In this document: positions 47,432-58,500 of the stretch, one piece after another | Layout: every line of letters starts with the position of its first letter | Numbering within the stretch: the first letter of the stretch is position 1 | Source of the DNA: Euryodendron excelsum | Taxonomy: Eukaryota > Streptophyta > Magnoliopsida > Ericales > Pentaphylacaceae | DNA: 64,000 nt | Assembly (NCBI GenBank): GCA_033060915.1 | Contig: CM065396.1 | Coordinates: 5,004,001 to 5,068,000 of the forward strand | Direction: 5' to 3' | Notes under the pieces: model-generated | What the model was told of the DNA's origin: nothing | The model's input: the letters and a program-made list of their open reading frames with translations, nothing else | The model's database searches: none | Position numbers and translations under genes: made by a program

Positions 47432-47659
47432 ACACAAACAATATATATATATATATATATCAAGTGATTTACTTATAAGTAGATACGTTGACAAGCTCTC
47501 TCTTTCACACACAACACAAACAATATATATATATATATATGCATATATATTTACAAGTGATGTACCTATAAATGGATATGTCGACCAGCTATTTTATATT
47601 CCACATATTTATTTATAGGTACATCACTTGTAATATATATATATATATATGTGTATTTA
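47395..47659. repeat. Microsatellites with direct and inverted copies of a short unit
   Basis: A (CT)n-(CA)n-(AT)n block is followed by CAAGTGATTTACTTATAA. A second similar copy (47508-47590) reads ACAAGTGATGTACCTATAA. An inverted copy lies at 47611-47631, giving a perfect 21-bp inverted repeat between 47553-47573 and 47611-47631. Confidence 0.8.
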
Positions 47660-48153
47660 TAAGTGATGTACCATCCATGTTTCAATGTACTTTGATATAG
47701 CTCTATCATTTATAATTGGGAATCCTAAAGGCAAGAGAGAGAGACAGTCAAAGGTGTGACCTTGTAGTCAGTTGGGTCTTAAATTTGATCTCTTAGTACT
47801 TTTTTTGGATCAATTATCATTTATGCAACCGTTAAAGTTTACATGATTTACAAAAGACTTTGCGAGTTTGAGAGAGAAAGAGAGTTTGAATTACCTACCT
47901 TTAAATAAATAAGTTTTGATTGTGGGTGGAGAAGATAAGCTCTTATCAATATGCCTCCCAAGTAGTTGGGCAGGAGGAATCATTCATGCCCAGCTACTTT
48001 TAGCTACAACAATTTAAAAGGGGTGGTTGTCTGGTTCTTTAGATAAGCAGTTTTATTTAGGCTCTGTTTGTTTTGAAGTAAAATTCGACAAAAATGATAG
48101 CGATCGAGCTGATTCTCGGCCTTGGCTATGGTCCCTGCTGCGGCTTCATCTGC

Positions 48154-48157
48154 TGAA
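48154..48157 (+). other. Target-site duplication TGAA of the chromovirus (left copy)
   Basis: TGAA lies before the left LTR and is repeated at 53827-53830. Only four bases match exactly; a fifth differs. Confidence 0.7.
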
Positions 48158-48660
48158 TGTCACGGGCTTGAATCTTGAACACCTTGACCCGTGCGGCCTT
48201 AGACACCTTTGGCTCTAAAGGATGCTAAGTAAGCCTTAAGAACACCGAAAGAACAAGGCTAAGAAAGAGACAAGAACAAAAGAGAGAACAAAGAGAGAGC
48301 TTTGTATGAACTTGAAACTTGGATGGATACAAATGAGGGGCTACCCCCTATTTATACTTGTCCACCTCCTCAATGGACGGTGGGGATCGTTTTGATCCAA
48401 CGGTTGGGATTCCCCCTCTAGAATCATCTATACAAATATCTAGATATTTATGTACAAAGCTTCTCAAGGAAGCCTCCCCTATGTTCTAGAATCTCCCACA
48501 CCCTTCTAGTATCTACACAAGTGTAGAAAGATCTAGAATGCTTACCAAAATTGCCCCATGTGTTGGAATGCCCAAGAATTGCCTAGAAGGTTCTAGACTT
48601 AGTGGGCTCTTTAGCATCCTCATGGGCCTATTTTTGGGCCATCTTGGTGGGCTTGTGACA
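48158..48660 (-). repeat. 3' LTR of the chromovirus
   Basis: Starts TGTCACGGGCTTG and ends GGGCTTGTGACA on the plus strand. A TATAAATAGGG box (minus strand) lies at about 48346-48357. HSE-like motifs are at 48484-48491 (TTCTAGAA) and 48586-48598 (GAAGGTTCTAGAC). Confidence 0.95.
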
Positions 48661-48673
48661 TTCTCCCCCACCT
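48661..48673 (-). other. Polypurine tract of the chromovirus
   Basis: On the minus strand this reads AGGTGGGGGAGAA immediately before the 3' LTR. The polyprotein stop codon (TAG, 48672-48674) overlaps its start. Confidence 0.88.
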
Positions 48674-51600
48674 AATCTGGCGACGCCCTCGTCGCAGCTC
48701 CTTGGAATTCTGCAATCTTGTCCACGAACTGCCACAAGGACTCCTCGTGCTCCCAGCTTGCCTCGCTATCCGGTTGCCCCTTCCACTTGACCAAGTACTC
48801 GATAGAGCTCGGTGCCACGCCCCTCCTTGGGATAACTCGGTGAGCAAGGATGGTCTCCACTTCTTTATCAAAGGACGCCGTGATGGAAGTGGGAGCTCTA
48901 CCTGATTCACCACGGCTTGGGTCTTCCACATCGGCATGGTAAGGCTTGAGAAGGCTTACGTGAAAGACCGGATAAATCTTTAACTTTGGAGGCAACTCAA
49001 GTTGGTAGGACACCTTGCCAACTCGTTTGGTAATAGGGAATGGTCCCTCGTACCGTCGTGCTAGCCCTTTGTGAAGCCCCTTGTATGCTTTGGCTTGATG
49101 AAGAAGAAGCTTCACCATGACAAGGTCACCTTCTTGGTACTCCTTCGGCCGCCGCTTCTTGTCTGCCCACTTCTTCATCCTTTTGGCCGCCTTGGCCAAG
49201 TAGGCCTTGGCCATGTCAGTTTGCTCATGCCACCCCTTGGCAAACTTATAAGCTCCAGGGCTTTTGCCTGTATACCCGGTAGCGACAGCGGTAGGCGTCA
49301 AAGGTTGTTGGCCCGTAGCAAGCTCGAACGGGCTAGTGTTGGTTGCCTCGCTCCTTTGTAGATTGTAAGAGAATTGGGCAACATCAAGTAACTTGGCCCA
49401 ATCTCTTTGGTTGGCACTTACATAGTGCCTCAAGTATAGCTCCAATAAAGCATTCACCCTCTCGGTTTGGCCATCAGTTTGTGGGTGAAAGCTAGTGGAG
49501 AAGTTAAGCTCCGTGCCGAGAAGCTTGAAAAGCTCGGTCCAAAAGCGCCCGGTAAAGCGAGAGTCCCGATCACTAACAATAATCTTTGGAACTCCCCAAT
49601 ACTTGACCACATGAGCCAAGAATAACCGAGCTGTTTCCTCCGCGGTGCAATCTTTGGTGGCCGGTATGAAAGTGGCATACTTAGAAAACCGGTCGACCAC
49701 CACAATGATGGTACCTTTTCCTTCGGACTTAGGAAGACAAGTGATGAAGTCCATAGAGACACTCTCCCAAGGCCGATCTGGAATAGGTAAGGGCTCTAGT
49801 AAGCCCGCGGGATGACTTTGCTCCATCTTGTCTTGTTGGCACACAAGACAGGTCTTCACATAAAGCTCCACATCGTCCCGCATTCGTGGCCAATAGTAGG
49901 CATCCTCCAATAATGCCAATGTGCGGCGAACGCCCGGATGTCCCGCCCATTTGGAGTCATGACACTCCTTAAGAATCTCCTTCCGTAGCATCCCCCATTT
50001 GGGCACATAGATCCGGTTGCCTTTGGCAAAGAGAAGATCATCTTTAAGCCAAAATTGCCTCGTCTTGCCTTGCTTGACGCCATCGATAATAGTCTTGGCC
50101 ACTTGATCTTGTTGAAGCCCCTCCTTGATTCGATCCTTCAATGGACATTGGGGCTGGCTAATGGCAGCAAGCTCGGCCTTTCTACTTAGTGCATCCGCCA
50201 CCAAGTTTGCTTTGCCCGGTTTGTACTCCAAGGTGTAGTCAAATTCGGCAAGAAAGTCTTGCCACCATGCTTGCTTGGGAGTTAACTTCTTTTGAGTCAA
50301 GAAGTAACTTGTTGCGATGTTATCCGTCATGACTACGAACTTGGAACCGAGCAAGTAGTGCCTCCACGTGCGCAAGCAATGAACTACCGCGGTCATCTCC
50401 TTTTCTTGCACCGTGTACCTCTTCTCGGTGTCATTAAGCTTGCGACTTTCAAAAGCAATGGGGTGGCCTTCTTGCATCAGCACCCCTCCAATGGCAAAGT
50501 CCGAGGCATCGGTGTGTACTTCCCATGGCTTGGTGTGGTCGGGTAATGCTAGAACGGGCTCCTCCATGATGGCCTTCTTAAGTGCTTGGAAGGCATCTTC
50601 ACACCTAGCCGTCCACTCCCATGGATGGTTCTTCTTGAGAAGATCCGTCAAAGATGCTGCTATAGCCGAATATCCTCGGATGAACCGCCGATAATAGTTA
50701 GCAAGGCCAAGGAAAGATCGTAGCTCGGTCACCTTCTTTGGCTGCTCCCATTCTTGGATGGCTTGAACTTTAGCCTTATCCATGCGTATAGTCCCGCCTC
50801 CAATCACATGGCCAAGAAAGTTTACCTCCGGTTGAGCGAAGGTGCACTTCTCCCTCTTCACATATAGTTCATTCTCCCTTAAGACTTGGAAGACTTGCCG
50901 TAGATGATCCATATGTTCCACCAAAGATGAGCTATAGATGACAATATCATCCAAATATACTACGACAAATCGATCCAAGAACGGTTGCAACACTTGATTC
51001 ATCAAGGTGCAAAATGTAGCGGGGGCATTGGTAAGGCCAAAGGGCATAACTAGAAATTCAAAGGAGCCATACCTTGTGACACAAGCAGTCTTGGCCACGT
51101 CCTCCTTGGCAATCCTCACTTGATAGTACCCCGATCTTAAGTCAAGCTTGGTGAACCACCTTGCACCACCAAGCCTATCGAACAAGTCAGCAATAAGAGG
51201 GATGGGGTACTTGTTCTTGATAGTTACCTTATTGAGTGCCCGGTAGTCGATGCAAAGACGGAGGGACCCATCATGCTTCCGTTGAAACAAGACCGGTGCA
51301 CCATAAGGACTCTTTGACGGTTGGATGAAGCCGGCATCCAACAAGTCCTTTAGATGCTTCCTTAATTCCTCCAACTCTGGGGGAGCCATACGGTAGGGTG
51401 CCATGGCCGGAATCTTTGCACCTACCTCCAACTCTATGACATGATCCACCTCCCTCTTAGGCGGAAGTCTCTTTGGCAACTCCGGGGGCATGACATCCTT
51501 GTAGTCTTCAAGCACCTCCACCACTTCACTTGGTATGCCTTCCATGGTGCTAGAAGAGTCTTCGTTAAGCTTCAAGGTTGCAAGAAATGTTGGCTCATTC

Positions 51601-53294
51601 TTCTTAAGTCCCTTGGAGAGTTGCATGGCAGACAGGGTCTTGGCCTTCAAGGTAGACTCTCGAGCAAGTGGCACCATACATGCATTACCTTCGCCTATGA
51701 TGCACATGGTCTCGGCGAAGGGGATGGGGAATGCCCGCACCCCATCCAAGAACTCCATCCCCAGCACAATGGGGTAGTCATCCATTGGCACCACCGAGAA
51801 GTCCACTTGGCCATACCAATCTCCGATGTGTAGCCGCACGTCCCTAGCAACTCCATAGATAGGCCGTGCCTCCGAGTTGACGGCCTTTAGCCAACCTTGC
51901 TCTTGCTTGAATTGGAGACCTAGTCTCTTGGCCTCCTTGACTTCAATAAAATTGTGAGAAGCACCGGTATCAACTAAAGCACGAGTGTTGAAACCACGTA
52001 CCTTTGCTTCCACATACATGCGCCCCTTTTTCTCGGCCTTTGGCACGTCCACTTTGGCCTTGATTGCATTGAGTAGCCTTAGAGAGCCCATCTTGGTCTC
52101 CTCCCGTTGGGGCCGGTCCTCCTCTTCCTCCTCTTGGATAAGAGCAGATAGTTTAGCCCGCTTTGGACAGTCGCGAGCAAAGTGATTTCCATCACAAAGG
52201 AAGCATGTAAACTTGGGCTTATCACCACCCTTCTTGTCTTTGTTGAACTTGCCATGGCTTGATGAGGATGGCTTGTGTCCACCTTCCTTTGCTTGGCTTG
52301 CATGCTCTCCCCCACCTTTGCCTTTATTATACTTTTGAGTTTTGGGCTTAGAAGAGGACTCACCTTGCTTATAGTCGGTTAGGGACTCCACTATAGAGAT
52401 GGCCGTTGCAAGATCTTGGGGTCCCCGCCGTTGAACTTCTATCTTAGCCCATGATTGTAGCCCATCGATGAAAGTGAAGAGAGACTCCTTCTCGGACATG
52501 TCCGGTATCTCCAATAGTAGCTCGGAGAACTCTTTCACATATTCCCGCACCGTGCCTTTGTGGGAGAGACGCCTTAGTCGGGCCCTTGCTTCATGCTCCG
52601 AATTTTCGGGATAGAATTGCTTCTTGATTTCCCTTTTGAAGTCATCCCATGTGGCTATAGTGCATAAGCCACGCTCCATATCCGCATGCCGCCGCCTCCA
52701 CCATAGTGTGGCCGCATCCGAGAGGAAGAGAGGAGCCGTTTTTATCTTCTTGTCATCACCACTTATGCTAGTGGCTTCAAAATATTGCTCCAAGCTCCAC
52801 AAGAAATTATCTAACTCTCTGGCATTCCTTGACCCATTGTAAGACTTGGGCCTAGGAATGTCAACCTTAGGAGAGGGAGAGGGAGAAACCGTACCTTGTG
52901 TGATGGCCATCTTGCACAAGGACCAATCACTTTTGATCTCCTTCATTTCCTCCCTTATAGCGGCAATCTCGGCTTGGACCATCTCCTTGAGAGCATCCAT
53001 TTGGGTCCTCACAAGCTCCGCCATGGTGTTGAGGCCACCTTGCACCTCCCCTTGGAACTCCTCACGCCCATTGTCGATCCCTTCGACACGTCGGTGGAGT
53101 CCATCGATGCTTTGGTCTAGTTCCTCAAACTTATCCCGTCCATCGGCCACGGCAAGCTCCACCCGCATGACCCTTGACTCCAAGGAAGACAAAGCGTCCC
53201 TTGACTTGTCCTTCCGCCCTTTGCCGGTAGGAGGAGGGGGATCCCTCTCATGAACACCTCCATGCTCGGTGACATCCGAACCAGTTGTTGCCAT
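48672..53294 (-). CDS. Gag-Pol polyprotein of chromovirus, 1540 residues, intact
   Basis: One open frame encodes the whole polyprotein, needing no frameshift. In order: an N-terminal coiled-coil-like region (about residues 35-125); gag capsid with [17 protein letters not shown] (about 190-205); CCHC zinc knuckle [13 protein letters not shown] (about 362-375); retropepsin active site [12 protein letters not shown] (about 436-447); reverse transcriptase with [12 protein letters not shown] and catalytic YLDDIVIYS (about 777); and RNase H with [11 protein letters not shown] (about 925). Integrase follows with HHCC zinc-binding (CLVCQQDK near 1148), MDFITCLP, and SDRDSRF / DGQTERVN giving the DD35E triad. 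The C-terminal chromodomain (about 1480-1530) has YLVKWKG and SWEHEESL, which in this group binds histone marks and steers insertion. All catalytic residues are present. The protein copies the element RNA into DNA and integrates it. The start is the first ATG after the PBS. Confidence 0.96.
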   Translation of the reverse strand: MATTGSDVTEHGGVHERDPPPPTGKGRKDKSRDALSSLESRVMRVELAVADGRDKFEELDQSIDGLHRRVEGIDNGREEFQGEVQGGLNTMAELVRTQMDALKEMVQAEIAAIREEMKEIKSDWSLCKMAITQGTVSPSPSPKVDIPRPKSYNGSRNARELDNFLWSLEQYFEATSISGDDKKIKTAPLFLSDAATLWWRRRHADMERGLCTIATWDDFKREIKKQFYPENSEHEARARLRRLSHKGTVREYVKEFSELLLEIPDMSEKESLFTFIDGLQSWAKIEVQRRGPQDLATAISIVESLTDYKQGESSSKPKTQKYNKGKGGGEHASQAKEGGHKPSSSSHGKFNKDKKGGDKPKFTCFLCDGNHFARDCPKRAKLSALIQEEEEEDRPQREETKMGSLRLLNAIKAKVDVPKAEKKGRMYVEAKVRGFNTRALVDTGASHNFIEVKEAKRLGLQFKQEQGWLKAVNSEARPIYGVARDVRLHIGDWYGQVDFSVVPMDDYPIVLGMEFLDGVRAFPIPFAETMCIIGEGNACMVPLARESTLKAKTLSAMQLSKGLKKNEPTFLATLKLNEDSSSTMEGIPSEVVEVLEDYKDVMPPELPKRLPPKREVDHVIELEVGAKIPAMAPYRMAPPELEELRKHLKDLLDAGFIQPSKSPYGAPVLFQRKHDGSLRLCIDYRALNKVTIKNKYPIPLIADLFDRLGGARWFTKLDLRSGYYQVRIAKEDVAKTACVTRYGSFEFLVMPFGLTNAPATFCTLMNQVLQPFLDRFVVVYLDDIVIYSSSLVEHMDHLRQVFQVLRENELYVKREKCTFAQPEVNFLGHVIGGGTIRMDKAKVQAIQEWEQPKKVTELRSFLGLANYYRRFIRGYSAIAASLTDLLKKNHPWEWTARCEDAFQALKKAIMEEPVLALPDHTKPWEVHTDASDFAIGGVLMQEGHPIAFESRKLNDTEKRYTVQEKEMTAVVHCLRTWRHYLLGSKFVVMTDNIATSYFLTQKKLTPKQAWWQDFLAEFDYTLEYKPGKANLVADALSRKAELAAISQPQCPLKDRIKEGLQQDQVAKTIIDGVKQGKTRQFWLKDDLLFAKGNRIYVPKWGMLRKEILKECHDSKWAGHPGVRRTLALLEDAYYWPRMRDDVELYVKTCLVCQQDKMEQSHPAGLLEPLPIPDRPWESVSMDFITCLPKSEGKGTIIVVVDRFSKYATFIPATKDCTAEETARLFLAHVVKYWGVPKIIVSDRDSRFTGRFWTELFKLLGTELNFSTSFHPQTDGQTERVNALLELYLRHYVSANQRDWAKLLDVAQFSYNLQRSEATNTSPFELATGQQPLTPTAVATGYTGKSPGAYKFAKGWHEQTDMAKAYLAKAAKRMKKWADKKRRPKEYQEGDLVMVKLLLHQAKAYKGLHKGLARRYEGPFPITKRVGKVSYQLELPPKLKIYPVFHVSLLKPYHADVEDPSRGESGRAPTSITASFDKEVETILAHRVIPRRGVAPSSIEYLVKWKGQPDSEASWEHEESLWQFVDKIAEFQGAATRASPD

Positions 53295-53312
53295 GCTTAG
53301 CCTTCACGAACC

Positions 53313-53327
53313 GAGGCTCTGATACCA
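53313..53327 (-). other. Primer binding site, initiator Met tRNA
   Basis: On the minus strand this reads TGGTATCAGAGCCTC, two bases inside the 5' LTR. TGGTATCAGAGC is the classical site complementary to the 3' end of plant tRNA-iMet. Confidence 0.93.
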
Positions 53328-53510
53328 ACTGTCACGGGCTTGAATCTTGAACACCTTGACCCGTGCGGCCTTAGACACCTTTGGCTCTAAAGGATGCTAA
53401 GTAAGCCTTAAGAACACCGAAAGAACAAGGCTAAGAAAGAGAGCAACAAGAGAACAAAGAGAGAGCTTTGTATGAACTTGAAACTTGGATGGATACAAAT
53501 GAGGGGCTAC

Positions 53511-53524
53511 CCCCTATTTATACT
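53511..53524 (-). promoter_or_regulatory. TATA box of the chromovirus promoter
   Basis: On the minus strand this reads GTATAAATAGGGGG, followed about 30 bp later by CATTTGTATCC, a plausible initiation area. It is identical in both LTRs. Confidence 0.75.
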
Positions 53525-53649
53525 TGTCCACCTCCTCAATGGACGGTGGGGATCGTTTTGATCCAACGGTTGGGATTCCCCCTCTAGAATCATCTATACA
53601 AATATCTAGATATTTATGTACAAAGCTTCTCAAGGAAGCCTCCCCTATG

Positions 53650-53764
53650 TTCTAGAATCTCCCACACCCTTCTAGTATCTACACAAGTGTAGAAAGATCT
53701 AGAATGCTTACCAAAATTGCCCCATGTGTTGGAATGCCCAAGAATTGCCTAGAAGGTTCTAGAC
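53650..53764 (-). promoter_or_regulatory. Heat-shock-element-like motifs in U3
   Basis: TTCTAGAA at 53650-53657 and GAAGGTTCTAGAC at 53752-53764 fit the nGAAnnTTCn pattern bound by heat-shock factors; the second has two full units and one imperfect third. Related TCTAGAAT sites lie between them. The motifs are about 130-240 bp upstream of the TATA box. Function is inferred from pattern only. Confidence 0.5.
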
Positions 53765-54052
53765 TTAGTGGGCTCTTTAGCATCCTCATGGGCCTATTTT
53801 TGGGCCATCTTGGTGGGCTTGTGACATGAAGCAATCGGCCGAACTGACTGTCTCCGCCTCTCTCGGCCACTGTTGGTGGGTGTAGAAACGAGGGTAGTTT
53901 TTATTTTTATTTTTTTTGTCTTGAGATTTTAATTATATTTAAGATTGGAGCCAAACACATGAAAATAAAAGTTTGGTAATTATTTTACTATAAAAGATTT
54001 ACACAAAATATTTTTCAAATATAAAATGTTTTATGTCAAAACAAACCGAGCA

Positions 54053-54679
54053 TTAATGTATTCTGTATTGTTGGTGTTTGTCTTAATTTGTCTCATCAAA
54101 TTATTTGATTCAATTTTAGGGGAATTCATTTTGCTGGATTTTAGAACTAGGAAGTATCCATTAGCCTATAATTCAAGAATACTGTGAGTTTATGCCCATT
54201 CAGTGTATAATTTGTGAAGATGAGTTCTGCAATCATATTCCGTCACATTTTTGTAGTAATGCGGTATAATATTTTTATTATCATTGTTCTTTTTTTTTTT
54301 TTTTGCACCCTCAAGAGCTCTTCAATTCCCTTTAAAAAAAAATCCATAATAATGACGTGATGAGAGGGCATTTCAAGATTTTCATGATCGTGATCGTTTG
54401 TTACTTCACAACATTTAAAATAAAAAAAAAAAGGGAGAAATGAAAAAACTAATAAGTATATATTTATCTTCTATACTTATATTTATATATTAATTATTAT
54501 AAAACAAACTCATTTAGTGAAGCTCATTTTTACATACAGATCAAGTTGTCCCCAAAAACCAAACAAATTATGTATTACGTTGTGCGTATATTATCTGATT
54601 CATAAAGATAAAACAAAAAAATAATAATTTAGACTTTATGCCCTTCCACTACTTACTCCCTACGTTCTAGTCTATACAT

Positions 54680-54730
<51 letters not shown>

Positions 54731-55596
54731 AGGTTATTTGCATCACCGGCTTTATAATCCACACACTCTTTTGTTTTCTGGGAGGTTATTTATGGTTTTT
54801 GAAGAGTCAAAGTAGAGAAAGAATTAAGAAGCAGCAAATCACCCAACAAAGTTAATGCGTATTGCACAGGCAGGCACGGTGATCCGCAGTACAGGCGCAA
54901 CCAACGGAGAATGGGCTAAACCAGGACAAGGACACCTTTGCATAGCTTGATTGATATCTTCACCTGCTTATTAGCTGCTACTGCTCCAACCCAATTAATG
55001 CAGCCAATCTCTCTCTCTCTCTCTCTCTCTCTCCTAAACTTGAAGAAGCGCTGCATGAAAATCCAAGTAATTGTTCTTCGTACCAAAATATTGAATGGTA
55101 GTGAACAGCAGTTCCCTCCGATCGGAATGATTTATATTTCAGCTGCCATAAAATATTCAATGCTGAAACATATACTGTTCTCAATCAAGCTCAAGTACAC
55201 GCAAGGCATTTTCCGATCATCACGAGCCAATTTTTTGAGGAGAAGAAATTCCCAACTAGTTTGTGACAAACAAAGTCTCCATTACTGATATATAAGTAGC
55301 TTAACCTCATGTCTACAGCCATTTGGAATTAATTCCAAACTTGTGTATTATTATAAAATTACAGATTGAATTTTAAACAAAAACAGGCAAAATTTTAGAA
55401 TGGCAACCCTGAAAAGAATACTCTCTGGTTTGCTCTGCTGCTATCGTATCCTATATACACAGGCATGTATTTATAACTCTACCCATCACCAATGGCCACT
55501 GTAGCCTTATCCCCTTCTTCTCTTTAATGTGTCTATTATAATGCAAATGTACAATATTTAACAAACCTTAGATGGCTGTCGTATATATATATAGCA
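54053..55596. other. Intergenic region, no gene supported
   Basis: This is an AT-rich spacer between the MITE and the DUF707 gene. It contains an (ACAT)n(AC)n(AT)n microsatellite at about 54674-54730 and a (CT)n run at about 55007-55033. The plus-strand frame at 54938-55288 is low-complexity (SLSLSLSLL) and not called. About 55300-55596 is probably the 3' UTR of the minus-strand DUF707 gene. Confidence 0.5.
54674..54730 (+). repeat. (ACAT)n(AC)n(AT)n compound microsatellite
   Basis: Three simple-repeat blocks follow one another without spacer. Confidence 0.9.
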
Positions 55597-58500
55597 TTAG
55601 GTGATGTTCTGCTTCAATGGCTCTGTAAATGGATCAACCCAGCATTCATCATCCTCTGCAGCTTTTTTCCATCGCTGTTTGAATTCCTTGAATTCATTAT
55701 AGGACTGCCTTCTCACCTAAACAACCATAATTTCTTACTCCAGTTAACAACACCAGGAACATGGAATGCTTAATGTATATATAGAAGCTCTATGCTAGCA
55801 ATTTGTGTATCGAACGAATGTATCAAAGGAATTTCAAAACATGTTTTCAAGGACCACCAATGAAAGGAAGTCATCAATAAAGTATAGAAGGAACGTCTCA
55901 ACGCTAGAAATAACATGCACGCTATAAATAAATAAATAAATAAGATATGAAAATAGGACACCAAAAAGTTTTAAAAAAAAGAAAAGAAAAGAAAAAAATA
56001 ATGTTTTGAGTAGCCTAATAAGAATAGACCAGGAAAGTCATTAATAAAGTTCGCTTTCGAAACTTACTTCGACTCTATAATCGATTGCATGAGACTTGGA
56101 CAAAGCCTGCAATTCACAGACAGTAACTCAGTTTTAATGTAAGATACAATTTGATAAACAGCACTGCAAGTTTGAGAAAGATACACGAGTTTCTACATGT
56201 GGTATGTCTTCAATTTCAGAAGTACTGCCATTCCCGGCCAATTTCTTCTGCAGAAACAAATATCAATGGCAGTTAATAACTAAATTGCAAGTATATATAG
56301 TGTGTAGCAGCTGCATTTTCATGTACAGAATATAATTTCTTACAAAACTCGTCATCCGGGCACACAGGAACACACGACATTAAGCATCTTGTTGTAATAG
56401 GAAGGATAATAGGACATGTCATGCCAATGGAACACATTAGCACTAAGCCAGGCTCCAAGTATTACGTTGTTTTCAAGGTACTACCAACTTGCATACATTC
56501 CTATTTCAGCCTCCAAGAATATGACTTTTCCTCCATGCGTATCAACTAATACATCTCCCACTTCACACTTGATCACATATGATATTGCATCAATTTTGAT
56601 ATACTGGTATATATTTTTCACTTGAATTTTACATACTCGCCATACCATCAAATAACATCAGTGCTTCCATGTGTATTGTCAACCAATGACCTGCAGGTGA
56701 TTAACATGGGCAGGCACTAACGGACTTACGTTGCAAGAAATTAGAAATTTCAGAACACCATAGAAACCTAAGGTGCTTAAAAGAGAAGAGGATAGAAACA
56801 TCATTCATAAAGGAGGGACTGGCTTCCTTTTTATTTATTTGTTTATTTGATTTTTGTATTTTCCATATATCTTTAGTCAAAGATTTATCATATCCATGAT
56901 TGTAAAATAATATTGTTTCTTCAAAGTTACCCCTTAATATCAACATTTGCCCCCAATTTACAAAAAAAAATGTTATTCCTTACGACAAGTATTTTTAGAT
57001 ATGTTATGTGTTTTCTTTACCGACTTTACACCCATACGAAATAATATATGATTTAAATATCAAACTTCTACATTTATTCATTCCCAAAAATTTGTATTTC
57101 CAATATTAACCCCAACCTATGCAACCTTTACATTTGTGTACCAATACATTCATACTTTCCCAAACCCCACATCTTGCCACAGTGTATATTCTTAAACTGA
57201 CCCCCAAAAAAAAAATATATATGTTTCTCAATATCACATAATTTTTCAATGTTTGTCCATAAGTGAAGACAACTTTTTCCTCCCACAGATGCTAGTGTAC
57301 AATATCTGTTTTTTTGGGATAAGTAAAGTAACTTTTATAGAGTCAATTGCCAACAAAAGCAACTTTAAATAGGGGGCAAAATCCTATACGACAGCTCCAT
57401 AAATGAGTCCACTGCCTATAAAACCATAAGCATATACAAGTATCCTAAAAAATTCACAAAAGAAGAAAAACAAAAGGATGTAGAATCAACCAGCCAAAAA
57501 TAAAAAGAAATAAGAATAATTCCCTTCTGAAAATGGAGACTATCCTATTTGGGCTTGTCTCAAAATTATTTGACTAAGCGTGAGTTCAATATGGCTCAAG
57601 CTGCCATGCAAAGCTAAACCTGGAAAAGTCAGAAAATTGTGACTGCAATAGCCATCTAAGGTCAGAAACAAATGCTAGGGAACAAGAACATGTTTACTTG
57701 TTTGTGGACTAAATCCCACACTGCTTGAGGGAATAATCAATAAAACCACTTAAGTACGCCACCATATAAAAAGGGAGGAAAATTTTCAATTCCTCAAAAG
57801 TCCTCAATCAGGGGCAACAAACTGTGTTTCATGAACCTAATCCATACACAAACTATTCAAGTCTAGCCTGAGAAGGATTCATATAACAGGATCTTAACAA
57901 AATAATTATGTAAGAGCTGAATAAATCTGAGCAGGAAATGTACCAAAATACCAACGAGGAATAATCAACATATAGCTCTAGTACAGGATTATTTATTTTA
58001 TTGATTGATTCAGTTATTCATCTACTATAAACAACACACCAATTGCAAAGATATCATATTTCTAACCTTGTTTTTGGTGTCTCCAAGTGTAGGCAGGCCA
58101 TAGTGAACAATGTACTCAGAGTCCACAACTCCGATATTTTTGGTTCGATCACCCTATCAAGATAATAAGGAGGCATCAGATGGTGCACTAAGAAGGTGAT
58201 CAAGAATGTTGAAAGAGTTACGGAAAAAAGAAAAAGAAATAGCAGAACAAAGAACTCAATGCTGAATATAGGAAGTTGCCTGTGCACAGTAACCAAGCTG
58301 CATATCTAGTCCCCAAGCATGGATCAAGTCATTCTGTGAAAAACATCAATGAACAATTAATGTAAGTGTGGTAACGTGGGAGCACGCTAATATGAAGTTC
58401 AATGCTGTTTATTAAGGACTTTAAGATGAACACATAAAGGAAAATATACAAGACTATTTTTACATGCACTAAGGAATAACTAAATTCAATAGTTTGCATG

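Larger units (their letters stand above)
46589..48056. other. 3' flank of the Cys-rich peptide gene, repeats, no further gene seen
   Basis: The near part is presumably the 3' UTR. It contains a compound (CT)n(AT)n microsatellite at 46688-46772 and a repeat cluster at 47395-47659. No conserved ORF is supported; the frame at 47152-47478 is low-complexity SLSLSLSL. Confidence 0.5.
48158..53826 (-). mobile_element. Young intact chromovirus (Ty3/gypsy, Reina-like size)
   Basis: This is a complete 5669-bp element on the minus strand. LTRs are 503 bp (48158-48660) and 497 bp (53330-53826), with TG...CA ends. By eye they differ only in one short indel cluster near 48268-48290 / 53440-53456. The element has a PBS for initiator Met tRNA, a polypurine tract, and one uninterrupted gag-pol frame ending in a chromodomain. 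The small size, short LTRs and chromodomain suggest the Reina clade; a tree would be needed to fix it. Open coding and near-identical LTRs indicate a very recent insertion and possible autonomy. Confidence 0.93.
53330..53826 (-). repeat. 5' LTR (promoter LTR) of the chromovirus
   Basis: This is the partner of 48158-48660. It drives transcription to the left. TATAAATAGGG (minus) lies near 53512-53523. Confidence 0.95.
48060..54052. mobile_element. PIF/Harbinger-like MITE split by a chromovirus
   Basis: The left terminus GGCTCTGTTTGTTTTGAAGT (48060) and the right terminus, in reverse complement TGCTCGGTTTGTTTTGACAT (54052), form terminal inverted repeats with a few mismatches. Both are flanked by TTA (48057-48059 and 54053-54055), the 3-bp target typical of PIF/Harbinger. 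Without the 5.7-kb LTR element and its duplicated TGAA, the MITE is about 320 bp (48060-48157 joined to 53831-54052). It has no coding capacity. Confidence 0.7.

Noticed and set aside
47152..47478. 108-codon plus-strand frame
   Set aside because: It ends in CT, CA and AT simple repeats; there is no homologous domain and no splice context.
49071..49361. Several plus-strand frames of 60-135 codons inside the chromovirus
   Set aside because: They lie opposite the intact 1540-codon polyprotein and are shadows of its high coding density and GC content.
54938..55288. 116-codon plus-strand frame
   Set aside because: It is built around a CT microsatellite (SLSLSLSLL) and has no conserved motif. The CT and AT simple repeats explain its length.
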